Below are positions 16,637-23,973 of a stretch of 38,705 nt of DNA, one piece after another. The stretch is from DASWHK01 sp036398215 (lineage in GTDB: Bacteria; Acidobacteriota; UBA890). The stretch spans positions 1-38,705 of the forward strand of contig DASWHK010000043.1 of assembly GCA_036398215.1 (NCBI GenBank), written 5' to 3'. Numbering within the stretch: the first letter of the stretch is position 1; the number at the start of each line of letters is the position of its first letter. Below the pieces are notes generated by a model. It ran no database searches and was not told the origin of the DNA. It worked only from the letters and a program-made list of their open reading frames with translations. A program made the translations under genes and the position numbers.

Positions 16637-16848
16637 GCCGCCAGCTCCTCCTCCGGCAGCGGCGCGAAGAGATCACCCTCCAGATCCCCTTTGAGCAGGC
16701 CAGGCTGCCGGGGCTCCGGCGGCGCGAGAGCAGTGAGGCGGGCGAACGGCTTGCCGTTCTTCGCGATCACGATCTCCTCGCCAGCGTGCGCTCGTTCGAG
16801 GAGCTGGGACAGATGCGTCTTGGCCTCGTGGACGTTGACGGTCTTCAT
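16624..16848 (-). CDS. Phd/YefM-type antitoxin partner of the PIN toxin
   Basis: A 74-residue protein from the ATG at 16846-16848 (MKTVNVHEAKTHLSQLL), the canonical Phd/VapB-like DNA-binding N terminus. An in-frame ATG three codons earlier (16857) would add MQS and overlaps the predicted -10 box, so the shorter form is preferred. Residues 1-45 form the dimeric DNA-binding fold. The acidic C-terminal tail (GDLEGDLFAPLPEEELAAWEG) would wrap the toxin. It should repress its own promoter and neutralise the nuclease encoded downstream. No Shine-Dalgarno sequence is visible, consistent with a leaderless transcript. Confidence 0.88.
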   Translation of the reverse strand: MKTVNVHEAKTHLSQLLERAHAGEEIVIAKNGKPFARLTALAPPEPRQPGLLKGDLEGDLFAPLPEEELAAWEG

Positions 16849-16856
16849 GCTTTGCA

Positions 16857-16886
16857 ACTGTAGACCAACTCGATGAACTAAGTCAA
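16857..16886 (-). promoter_or_regulatory. Candidate sigma-70-type promoter of the toxin-antitoxin pair
   Basis: Read on the minus strand, TTGACT (16886-16881) and TACAGT (16862-16857) are 18 bp apart, matching the -35 and -10 consensus at 5/6 and 4/6 positions. Transcription would begin about 7 bases further on, practically at the antitoxin ATG (16848). The local sequence is clearly more AT-rich than the surroundings. Confidence 0.45.
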
Positions 16887-16892
16887 CTCGAT

Positions 16893-16988
16893 CGTGCCGG
16901 CGCGTCCCGAAGGCGGACGCGAGCGATTTCGTCCCGGCGTCAGCCGTGCCGGCGTGTCCCGAAACGGGCCGCGAGCCCCGGCGTCAGC
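16893..16988. repeat. Imperfect direct repeat between the antitoxin and VWA genes
   Basis: Two copies starting at 16893 and 16945 share CGTGCCGGCG(C/T)GTCCCGAA, a GCGAG core and CCGGCGTCAG; copy 1 carries a few extra bases before the last block. The second copy runs into the stop codon region of the VWA gene. It is an intergenic duplication of unknown role. Confidence 0.6.
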
Positions 16989-17616
16989 TCGACGCCAGCG
17001 AGTCCCGATCCTGATCGGTGAAAGCCGCGCTCCGGCCGGCCCGGTAGGCGTGGCAGCGCTCCGACATCACCGCGAACGCCCGCATGACTCCGTCGGGCGA
17101 CGCCTCATAGCCGGCAGTATAGGCCAGGTCGATACCCATGCCCCCCGCCTCGGCAAACGCATCCACGTTGGCTCCGAGGTAGATGAACTCCCACCCGTAT
17201 ACTTGCCGCTGCCTCTCGATGAGCTCGCGGACCTGGGCTTTGCGGAACTCCCGGCTGGCATTCTCGTGCCCGTCCGTAATGATGACGAAGAGGACTCGGT
17301 CGGGCCGGCTCGGCTCGGGAAGGGCGACCAGACGCTCCCCCGTGCTCACGATGGTTCGGCCCACGGCGTCGAGCAAGGGAGTCGTTCCTCGCGGATGCAG
17401 CGTCAGGCCGGCGGCGTGGTGGATCGGCTCCGCCACGTAGACTTCCTCGACGGCCTCGCTGTCGAACTGGGTCAAAGAGAGGCTGCATTCTCCCGGGATT
17501 CGCCGCTGCTGATCCAGGAAGCTCGCAAACCCACCCTCCACGTCCTGCTTGACGGTCGCCATCGAGCCGGAGCGGTCGAGAAGGATGGTGATGTCGGTTC
17601 GCTTTGGTTTGCTCAT
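16984..17616 (-). CDS. von Willebrand factor A domain protein
   Basis: A 210-residue protein that is essentially one VWA domain. The metal-ion-dependent adhesion site is complete: D14-x-S16-x-S18 (LLDRSGSM), the Thr of the RGTTPLLDAV loop (about residue 77) and the ITDGHEN Asp (about 113). There is no signal peptide or membrane segment, so it is expected to be cytoplasmic. Such stand-alone VWA proteins often serve as scaffolds or partners of other proteins, but no AAA ATPase or other usual partner lies nearby. Upstream is a second, broken copy of its first codons. The gene is divergent from the TetR gene, and the two may share a control region. Confidence 0.82.
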   Translation of the reverse strand: MSKPKRTDITILLDRSGSMATVKQDVEGGFASFLDQQRRIPGECSLSLTQFDSEAVEEVYVAEPIHHAAGLTLHPRGTTPLLDAVGRTIVSTGERLVALPEPSRPDRVLFVIITDGHENASREFRKAQVRELIERQRQVYGWEFIYLGANVDAFAEAGGMGIDLAYTAGYEASPDGVMRAFAVMSERCHAYRAGRSAAFTDQDRDSLASS

Positions 17617-17711
17617 GCTGGCTCCTTATCCCGCTTGGGCGCCGCCGAGCCGGAGCGGTCGAGCAGGATCGTGATGTCGGATCGTTTGGGGGTGGCTCAT
17701 GCTGGCTCCTT
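17564..17711. repeat. Duplicated 5' end of the VWA gene, two ~65-bp copies
   Basis: Copy 1 (17564-17627) holds the start codon, ribosome-binding region (AAGGAGCCAGC read on the minus strand) and first codons of the functional VWA gene. Copy 2 (17647-17711) repeats the same elements, with identical ends (GAGCCGGAGCGGTCGAG and CATGCTGGCTCCTT) and several substitutions between. Copy 2 is one base longer. The copies are separated by 19 bp. Confidence 0.85.
17647..17700 (-). pseudogene. Broken N-terminal remnant of a second VWA gene
   Basis: The start codon at 17698-17700 and the following 50 bases match the first codons of the VWA gene at 17616, including the part that encodes the metal site DRSGS. 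A one-base insertion early on shifts the frame, and the match stops after the RSGS codons. It keeps its own ribosome-binding site. It is best read as the trace of a tandem duplication of the VWA gene or of recombination between two paralogues. Confidence 0.65.
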
Positions 17712-17733
17712 GCCCCCTCCAGGCCGGGCGGAT

Positions 17734-17785
17734 ATCTTGACAGCGACAAGATCACGATAAACAAGAATCTAGACAATGTCAAGAT
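17734..17785. promoter_or_regulatory. Candidate operator/promoter for the TetR gene
   Basis: A perfect 9-bp inverted repeat, ATCTTGACA (17734-17742) and TGTCAAGAT (17777-17785), brackets the TetR start codon region. A third half-site, CAAGAT (17747-17752), pairs with the first arm at 7-bp spacing. The left arm contains a consensus -35 box TTGACA; no equally good -10 box was found at standard spacing. The region is AT-rich against a GC-rich background. Autoregulation by the TetR protein is inferred. Confidence 0.45.
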
Positions 17786-18486
17786 CAAGACGCAAGCCCT
17801 ACCACCATGGCGATCTCCGGCGAGCCCTGCTCGAGGCCGCCGGCAAGCTGCTTGAAACCCAGGGTCCTTCCGCAGTGAGCTTTCGCAAGCTCGCCGAGGC
17901 ATTGGACGTGAGCCACGCCGCCCCGCTGGCCCACTTCCCCGACCGGGTGTCGCTCGACGCCGCCCTGGCCGCCGAGGGGTTCCGGCAGGTGCGGCACCGG
18001 TGCGAGCAGATGCAGGCAAAGCCGGAGGCCGAGCCGCCCCCGGGTTGGAGCGTGAGCCGGCAAGTCGCGCAGTACAGTCTCCCCGTCCGGGCTCCCGAGC
18101 CGGTGGCGGCGATGCGGCTGGTCACCGCGGCCCTCGTCTATCTGCGCTTTGCGCTCGAGCACCCCGGGCTGTACCGGGTCATGCACGGGCCCGAGCTCGC
18201 GGAGCGGCTCGGCCAGGAGAGCGACCAAGCCGCGCCTCCTTTGGAGGAGCTGGCGGACGAGAAGGCCCGGGCGGCCGCCCTGTTCGAGGAGCTGGCGCGC
18301 CAGGGGCAGCAGGCGGGGGAGTTTCGAACCGACGTGCCCGCCGACCTCCTGGCGAGCCTGGTGTTGGCCCTCACCGAGGGCCTAGCCCAGCGGTACCTGG
18401 AGGAGGGGTCGGGAGTCGAGCGATTGCCCGATGCCGAACGGCTGTTCGAGGCGTTCCTCGGCGGGTTCTTCCGATCGCCGGCTTGA
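17776..18486 (+). CDS. TetR-family transcriptional regulator
   Basis: A 236-residue protein. The basic start is followed by YHHGDLRRALLEAA (residues 9-22) and the helix-turn-helix SFRKLAEALDVSHAAPLAHFPDRVSLDAAL (about 35-64), the standard TetR DNA-binding domain. The C-terminal ligand domain (about 80-230) is helical with TetR_C-type segments such as ALEHPGLYRVMHGPEL. The ligand is unknown. The gene is divergent from the VWA gene and convergent with the phosphoesterase gene. An inverted repeat overlapping the start suggests autorepression. The ATG at 17776 has only a weak ribosome-binding site, and no better start exists before the DNA-binding domain. Confidence 0.9.
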   Translation: MSRSRRKPYHHGDLRRALLEAAGKLLETQGPSAVSFRKLAEALDVSHAAPLAHFPDRVSLDAALAAEGFRQVRHRCEQMQAKPEAEPPPGWSVSRQVAQYSLPVRAPEPVAAMRLVTAALVYLRFALEHPGLYRVMHGPELAERLGQESDQAAPPLEELADEKARAAALFEELARQGQQAGEFRTDVPADLLASLVLALTEGLAQRYLEEGSGVERLPDAERLFEAFLGGFFRSPA

Positions 18487-18512
18487 GGCGCCCAGTCGCA
18501 GAGGGCGGCGGT

Positions 18513-19154
18513 TCAGGGATGCTCCGTGGTCTCCGCCGTCCAGTCGTACACGATCGGGCGGTTGACGGGCCGGTAGGCTCGATCGCAGCAGCTCGCGTTG
18601 ACGAATGTGGTGTGCCCGTCGGTGTAGGTGCCGGCGCCCTCGTGGATGTGGCCGAAGACGTGCAACCGTGGGCGCGACCGCTCGATCGCATCCATCAGGT
18701 CCCGACAGCCGACCCTCTCGCCTCGCGTGGTCGCGTCTCCGTGGCCGAACGGAGGGCCGTGGGTGATCAGCACATCGACATCGCCGGGGATCAGGTCCCA
18801 CTTCTCGCGGATCGCGGGACCGCGCTCGAGGTTGAACGCCCAGTCGTAGAACCAAGGCTGCCAGGGGCTGCCGTAAAAGACGATGCCTTCGATGGTCACC
18901 GACTCGTCCTGCAGATAGATGCAGTTGGTGAGGAGGGCGGCGCTCCGCGGGTCCCTCTCGAAGCAGAAATCGTGGTTCCCGGCGACAACGATCTTGTGCC
19001 GGTGTGACAGGCCGCCGACGTACTCGTTGAAGTCTTCCACCTCGTCGAGCGCGCCCATGTTGGTGATGTCGCCGGCGTGCACGAGGACGTCGCCATCGGG
19101 GATCGAGATTGCCCGATGGAGGGCGTGGGTGTCGGAAATGGCGACGATTCTCAC
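18513..19154 (-). CDS. Calcineurin-like metallophosphoesterase
   Basis: A 213-residue protein of the small metallophosphoesterase family (MPPED/YfcE-like). The five signature blocks are present in order: D8-x-H10 (SDTH), GD29, GN60H61D, H-G-P-P (ITHGPPFGHGD, about 130) and G-H-x-H (FGHIHEG, about 170). These make a two-metal phosphodiesterase or phosphatase site. There is no signal peptide, so it is cytoplasmic. The substrate cannot be told from sequence. It is separated by 45 bp from the large sensor gene on the same strand, which lies downstream of it, so the two are not obviously one operon. The start ATG sits directly at the first metal-binding strand. Confidence 0.88.
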   Translation of the reverse strand: MRIVAISDTHALHRAISIPDGDVLVHAGDITNMGALDEVEDFNEYVGGLSHRHKIVVAGNHDFCFERDPRSAALLTNCIYLQDESVTIEGIVFYGSPWQPWFYDWAFNLERGPAIREKWDLIPGDVDVLITHGPPFGHGDATTRGERVGCRDLMDAIERSRPRLHVFGHIHEGAGTYTDGHTTFVNASCCDRAYRPVNRPIVYDWTAETTEHP

Positions 19155-19199
19155 CTCGAGTCCTCCGGTCGCGGTGGTGGACAGAGGATTCTATAGGTC

Positions 19200-22100
19200 C
19201 TATGCTCGCCGCTCGATGCGCAGGTCGGTAACCACCGGCAATCGGCCGACGCCGTGGATCTGCGGCGCTTCGGCGAAGAAGGCTTCGAGCTGATCCGCCG
19301 GCGCCGGGCGGCACAGTAGGTAGCCTTGCACGAGGTCGCAGCCCTGCTCGCGCAGGAACTCCAGCTGCTCCGCCGACTCGACGCCCTCGGCCACTACCTT
19401 CATGCTCAGACCGTGGGCCATGGCGATGATCGCTGCGACGATGCTGCGGCTCTCGCGCTCCTCGGAGAGGTGGGTTACGAAGCCGCGATCGATCTTCAAC
19501 TCGTCGAGCGGAAAGCGGTTCAGGTAGCTCAGCGAGGAGTAGCCGGTGCCGAAGTCGTCGAGGGCAAGCGTGATGCCCAGCGTGTGCAGCTTGTCGAGGA
19601 CGCCCTTCACGGAGGCGGTCGATTCGAGCAACGCGCTCTCGGTGAGCTCGAGGATGAGACGATGCGGGGCGAGCCCTATGTCGGCGAGCGTCTCGAGGAT
19701 GCTGTCGACGAGATCGTGCTGCCGGAAGAAGAGCGCGGGCAAGTTGACGGCGATCTTGGGCGGGTCGGCCATTGCGGCCTCCCATCCCTTGCACTGCGCG
19801 CACGCCCTGCGCAGCACCCACTCGCTGATGCCCTTGATCAGCCCGGCTTCCTCGGCTATGGGAATGAAGATGCTCGGGGGCACGCTGCCGAAGCGCGTCG
19901 TCGTCCACCTCAACAACGCCTCGACGCTGTGCACGTGGCCGTTGGTGGCGTCGAGGATCGGCTGGTACTGGAGCTCGAGCTCCTCGCGCTCCAGTGCTCG
20001 GTGCAGCCGCGCCTCGAGCGAGAGCCGCTCGGTTGCTCTGCTCTTCATGTGCTCTTCGAAGAACCGTGCGGCGTTGCCACCATCCTTCTTGGCGAAGAGC
20101 ATCGCGGTATAGGCGTCACGCAGGCGCCCGCTGGAATCGATGGCTTCGCCCGACAAGACGACGATGCCGATGCTCGCGGTGATAACGAGATCGTCGTCTT
20201 CATGTCGCAGGGGCCGAGCCAGGTCGGCGAGGAGCCGGCGGGCGATGGCCTCGACTTCGGCGGGCTGCGCGCAGCCCATGACCAGGGCGACGAACTCGTC
20301 GCCCTCCATCTTCGCCACCGTGGTCTCCAGCGGCGCGAGGCGGTCGGTGGAGGTTCTCAAGAGGTCGAGCCGTTGCGTCAGCCGCTGCGCGATGGCGCGC
20401 AGGATCTGGTCCCCGGCCTGATAGCCACGCGCCTCGTTGATCCGGTGAAGCCGGTCCACGTCGATGTACAGGATCGCGCTCAGCCGGCCGCTGGCGCCGG
20501 TGAACAGCGCCGCTTGCCCGAGCTGCTCCTTGAAGAGACGCCGGTTGGCGAGCCCCGTCAGCGCGTCGTGGTTGATCATGAAGCTGACGCGGTCCTCGAA
20601 TCGCTTCTTCTCCTCGGTCTCCTTGATCAGCTCGCGCGTGCGCTCCTCGACCTTGCGCGCCAGGCGACGGCGCTCGCGCTCGACATAGCGGCCGCGCAGC
20701 CAGTAGATCTGCCCCATCGCCAGGACGCCCGCGAAAACCATCGCGACGCGGAACCAGACCGTCTGATAGATGGTGGGCCGCACGACGAAACGGAAGCTGG
20801 CGGGCACCTCGCTCCACAGGCCTTGAGGGTTACGCGCCTCGACCTCGAAGGTGTAGGGGCCGGGCGGCAGGCTGCCGTAGGAGATCTGGCGCTCGCTGGT
20901 CGGCAACGACCATTCTTCGTCGAGGCCGACGAGCCGGTAGCGGAACGCGGTGTCGCTCTCGTCGCGGAACGAGAGGCCGGCGAAGTCGAAGGTGACGTTG
21001 CTCCGTGACGACGATATCTCGACGTCGGGCCCCTGGACGTCCAGCGGACGGCCGCCGGCCGTCGCCGCCTCGATGCGCACCTGCGGGTGGACGGCAATTA
21101 TACGGTCGCGTTCGGGGGCGTAATGCACGGCGCCGCGGGCAGTGCCGAACCACAGCCCGCCGCGCGAGTCTTCGATAGCCGCTCCCGGCGCACCTTCGAG
21201 GTCGATGAGGCCGTCGCCGAAGTCGAACTGGGTGAAGGTGCCGTCCGCTTGCATCCGATCGAGGCCCCGATTGGTATAGAACCAGACGCGATCCTCGCCA
21301 TCGACGAGGATCTGGGGGACGAAATTGCTCGCCAGCCCGGACGCGGCCGTCACCCGTCGGACGCGGTCGGCTGCGACATGCAGCACCCCTTCGCCATTGG
21401 TCCCGATCCAGACGCCGCCCTGCCGGTCGGCGACCACCGTCGACGAGGAGAGCTCGTCCGCCGCTTCGATGGCGGGCGCGAGCGTGGCCGTTTCGTCGTC
21501 GTAACGGAAGAGGCCGCTCGGATCGCCGGCGATCCAGACGTTCCCGTTCGTGTCTTCGGCCAGGCTCGCGATCCGTCGCTCGCGCAGGGTTTCGGTCCCG
21601 GGAATCGGCCGCAACGCACCCTGCGACCAGCCCACGATGCCCGCCTCGAGTCCGATCCAAACTTCTCCGGTGTGTCGCACCAGCAGCTCCGTGACGGCGT
21701 TCACGGGCAGGCCGTCACGGGCCGCCAGATGTCGGGTGATCTTCTGTTGCCACTGGAAGAGACCGCGTCCCGTTCCGATGAGCACGGACCCGTCGGCCAG
21801 CGGTGCAACCGACGTCGGCCACGTCGAGGGGGGAAAACCGTGAATGGCCCCGAGCATCCATACCGAGCCATTGCGCTCGATCACGCCGACTCCGTCGCGG
21901 GTGACGATCCAGACCCGGCCGCCGGCGTCCTCCGCAATGTCCAGCACGGAGCTTCCCGGAAGGCGGTGGGCAGCGGTGTACGAGGTGAAGGGCCCGGGAA
22001 CCAGCTTGGCGACACCGTCGAAAGTGCCGAACCAGACATTCCCCTCCCGGTCCCCGAAGGCGCTCAGCACGTTGGCGTTGGGCAGTCCGTTGGCCTCGGT

Positions 22101-22928
22101 GAGCAAGCTGAGCCGACCGCCGTCGACGCGGATGATCCCGGCCCAGGCGCCGAACCAGAGCACACCCTCGGCATCGATGGTTCCCGAATAGACGTGCATG
22201 GCGCGGGGAGATACGACCGCGCTGTCGTTCACCGCGGCGAAGCTCACCCCGTCTCCGCGATACAGGCCGCTATGGGTGCCCAGCCAAAGGCTGCCATCGT
22301 TGCTCTCGACGATGGCGGTGACGTACACGCCCGCGGGAATGCCCTCGTTGCGCGGCACGAAGCGATCGCCGACGAGCTGGAACAGCCCATCGCGCCCCCC
22401 CATCCAGAGTCGTCTGCGGCTGTCACTGGTGATCACCCGCGCCTGCTGGTCCGGGAAGAGGCGCGAGGTTCCGTCGGGATCGTCGATGGCGAACGAGTAC
22501 AGCCCGCCCGGCGTCGCCGCCCAGATCCGGCCGTCGGAGTCGGGGTACACGGCGTCCACGCTGCGGCCCTCGAGCCCCGCAGGGACCTCGAGACCCTCCA
22601 TCGTCTCGCCGTCGTAGACGGCGATGCCGGAGGCGGTCGCGAGCAGCACCCTTCCGCGCGCATCCTCGCCGATGCCGGTGACGCGGTTGCTCGGCAGTCC
22701 CTGCTCGGTGGTGAAGACGCGGAACCCGGCGCCGCCGTACAGGGCCGCGCCGGCGTTGGTGCCGAACCACAGATAACCCCGGCTGTCTTGATAGATGGCG
22801 AGGACTTGCTGCGGCAGACCGTCGGCGTTCGTGTAGTGCGCAAACTGGTAGTTTTGCGCGTCCGCGGGCAGCGGGACGATCGCCAGCAGCAGTGGCAGAA
22901 GCAGGATGAACCGGCGAAGAATCGGCAT
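19200..22928 (-). CDS. Periplasmic-propeller sensor GGDEF-EAL protein (cyclic di-GMP turnover)
   Basis: The protein has 1242 residues from the ATG at 22926-22928. This start places a signal peptide (MPILRRFILLLPLLLAIVPLPADAQ) at the front; an ATG 25 codons earlier would bury it. Residues 25-690 are two-component-regulator propeller repeats (DSRGYLWFGT and many variants), then a Y_Y_Y domain (GPYTFEVEARNPQGLWSE), one transmembrane helix (about 745-765) and a coiled-coil stalk. A GGDEF domain follows, whose signature reads EGDEF instead of GGDEF, then an EAL domain with EALLRW, VNLP, ELTES, DDFGTGYSS, KIDRGF, AEGVES and QGY all present. Phosphodiesterase activity is therefore likely; cyclase activity is doubtful. 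It is divergent from the prepilin genes, which suggests control of pilus-linked behaviour. Confidence 0.92.
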   Translation of the reverse strand: MPILRRFILLLPLLLAIVPLPADAQNYQFAHYTNADGLPQQVLAIYQDSRGYLWFGTNAGAALYGGAGFRVFTTEQGLPSNRVTGIGEDARGRVLLATASGIAVYDGETMEGLEVPAGLEGRSVDAVYPDSDGRIWAATPGGLYSFAIDDPDGTSRLFPDQQARVITSDSRRRLWMGGRDGLFQLVGDRFVPRNEGIPAGVYVTAIVESNDGSLWLGTHSGLYRGDGVSFAAVNDSAVVSPRAMHVYSGTIDAEGVLWFGAWAGIIRVDGGRLSLLTEANGLPNANVLSAFGDREGNVWFGTFDGVAKLVPGPFTSYTAAHRLPGSSVLDIAEDAGGRVWIVTRDGVGVIERNGSVWMLGAIHGFPPSTWPTSVAPLADGSVLIGTGRGLFQWQQKITRHLAARDGLPVNAVTELLVRHTGEVWIGLEAGIVGWSQGALRPIPGTETLRERRIASLAEDTNGNVWIAGDPSGLFRYDDETATLAPAIEAADELSSSTVVADRQGGVWIGTNGEGVLHVAADRVRRVTAASGLASNFVPQILVDGEDRVWFYTNRGLDRMQADGTFTQFDFGDGLIDLEGAPGAAIEDSRGGLWFGTARGAVHYAPERDRIIAVHPQVRIEAATAGGRPLDVQGPDVEISSSRSNVTFDFAGLSFRDESDTAFRYRLVGLDEEWSLPTSERQISYGSLPPGPYTFEVEARNPQGLWSEVPASFRFVVRPTIYQTVWFRVAMVFAGVLAMGQIYWLRGRYVERERRRLARKVEERTRELIKETEEKKRFEDRVSFMINHDALTGLANRRLFKEQLGQAALFTGASGRLSAILYIDVDRLHRINEARGYQAGDQILRAIAQRLTQRLDLLRTSTDRLAPLETTVAKMEGDEFVALVMGCAQPAEVEAIARRLLADLARPLRHEDDDLVITASIGIVVLSGEAIDSSGRLRDAYTAMLFAKKDGGNAARFFEEHMKSRATERLSLEARLHRALEREELELQYQPILDATNGHVHSVEALLRWTTTRFGSVPPSIFIPIAEEAGLIKGISEWVLRRACAQCKGWEAAMADPPKIAVNLPALFFRQHDLVDSILETLADIGLAPHRLILELTESALLESTASVKGVLDKLHTLGITLALDDFGTGYSSLSYLNRFPLDELKIDRGFVTHLSEERESRSIVAAIIAMAHGLSMKVVAEGVESAEQLEFLREQGCDLVQGYLLCRPAPADQLEAFFAEAPQIHGVGRLPVVTDLRIERRA

Positions 22929-23062
22929 GAGGCTGGGATGAGACCGGGCAGAAGGGAGATGATGGTCATGCAACAACAGCCGGGCGAGGCGGCGCAATCC
23001 CAAACTCCTCGAGACTTTGGGGTAGAGATGCCCGATCGAAACCTGCCAGAGTAGACGCCGTC

Positions 23063-23950
23063 ATGTGCGCTACCCGTAGGTTCCGGCAATTGGCAGAGCC
23101 CGATCGCGGGAAGCGACGGTGCGCGGTGCGCGTGGCGCCCGATCCCGGCGCTTCTTCCGCGCACGGGTTCGCCTATCTGGAGATCCTCGTCGGAATGACG
23201 GTCAGCCTGTTCCTCCTCGGCGGCCTGCTCGCCATGCTCTACGGGGCCCAGGCCGGCTATGAAGACTTCGGCGAGATCGGTGCGACGCAGCAGACCGCGC
23301 GCCTGGCCCTGATGCAGATCCAGCGCGACCTGGCCCGCGCCGGCGTCGGGCTCAGTCCGATGAAGCCCGTTTTCCCCGTCATCGTTCCGCAGGGCGACGG
23401 TGGCGTGCTGATACGCTTGAATCCCGCCGCCGCCACCTCCTATCTGGTCGCCGACATGGTCGCCGACCGCCGGCTGGAGGTGAAGTCCGCGGCGCTCTTC
23501 ATGCCCGGAACGGCCGTCGCCGTCTATGACGCCAACGGCTCCATCGACTTCGCCGAGGTCTCTGGGGTCAATCAGGGCACCGGGCGTCTCCGCCTCGATC
23601 GATCGTTGAGCAAGCAATATCGGCGTACCGACGGCGCTGCGGTCGTCGGCTTCGAGGAGATCTCATATCGGGTCGCGGATGTCTCGGGGGTCCCGACGCT
23701 TGTGCGCGAGGTCGGCGACGGCGCCGCGCAGCCGCTCGCCCCCCATGTCGTCAGGTTCAGCATCACGTATTACGACAATTCGGTACCTCCGGTGAGCTTC
23801 CAGCCTGCGGATCCGGAGGAACAGGCGAACATTCGCGCCGTCGAGATCGAGCTGGTTCTCCTCACGGAGAACGAGCGGATCGACCTGGGTGATCGACCGC
23901 GTGTCCTGCTTCGGACGCGCGTCGCGCCCCGGTCGTTGACGATCTCGTAG
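23063..23950 (+). CDS. PilW-like prepilin / type IV pilus-associated protein
   Basis: A 295-residue protein. A basic leader ends in Gly, followed by FAYLEILVGMTVSLFLLGG, the type III prepilin signal with Glu at position +5 after the predicted cleavage (G|FAYLE, residues 35/36). The long helix continues and is followed by a beta-rich C-terminal part typical of PilW minor pilins (TARLALMQIQRDLARAGVG; later SITYYDNSVPPVSF and VEIELVLLTENERIDL). It would be processed by PilD and may prime or regulate pilus assembly. The leader is unusually long at 35 residues, so the true start may lie further in. The gene is 23 bp ahead of the PilX-like gene. No PilV, FimT or PilY1 gene is adjacent, unlike the usual minor-pilin cluster. 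Confidence 0.82.
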   Translation: MCATRRFRQLAEPDRGKRRCAVRVAPDPGASSAHGFAYLEILVGMTVSLFLLGGLLAMLYGAQAGYEDFGEIGATQQTARLALMQIQRDLARAGVGLSPMKPVFPVIVPQGDGGVLIRLNPAAATSYLVADMVADRRLEVKSAALFMPGTAVAVYDANGSIDFAEVSGVNQGTGRLRLDRSLSKQYRRTDGAAVVGFEEISYRVADVSGVPTLVREVGDGAAQPLAPHVVRFSITYYDNSVPPVSFQPADPEEQANIRAVEIELVLLTENERIDLGDRPRVLLRTRVAPRSLTIS

Positions 23951-23973
23951 CAGCGAAAAAGGGGACCGTCGCC

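Noticed and set aside
19326..23054. Two long plus-strand open frames (560 and 655 codons)
   Set aside because: Antisense shadows of the propeller-GGDEF-EAL sensor gene, with biased composition and no domains.
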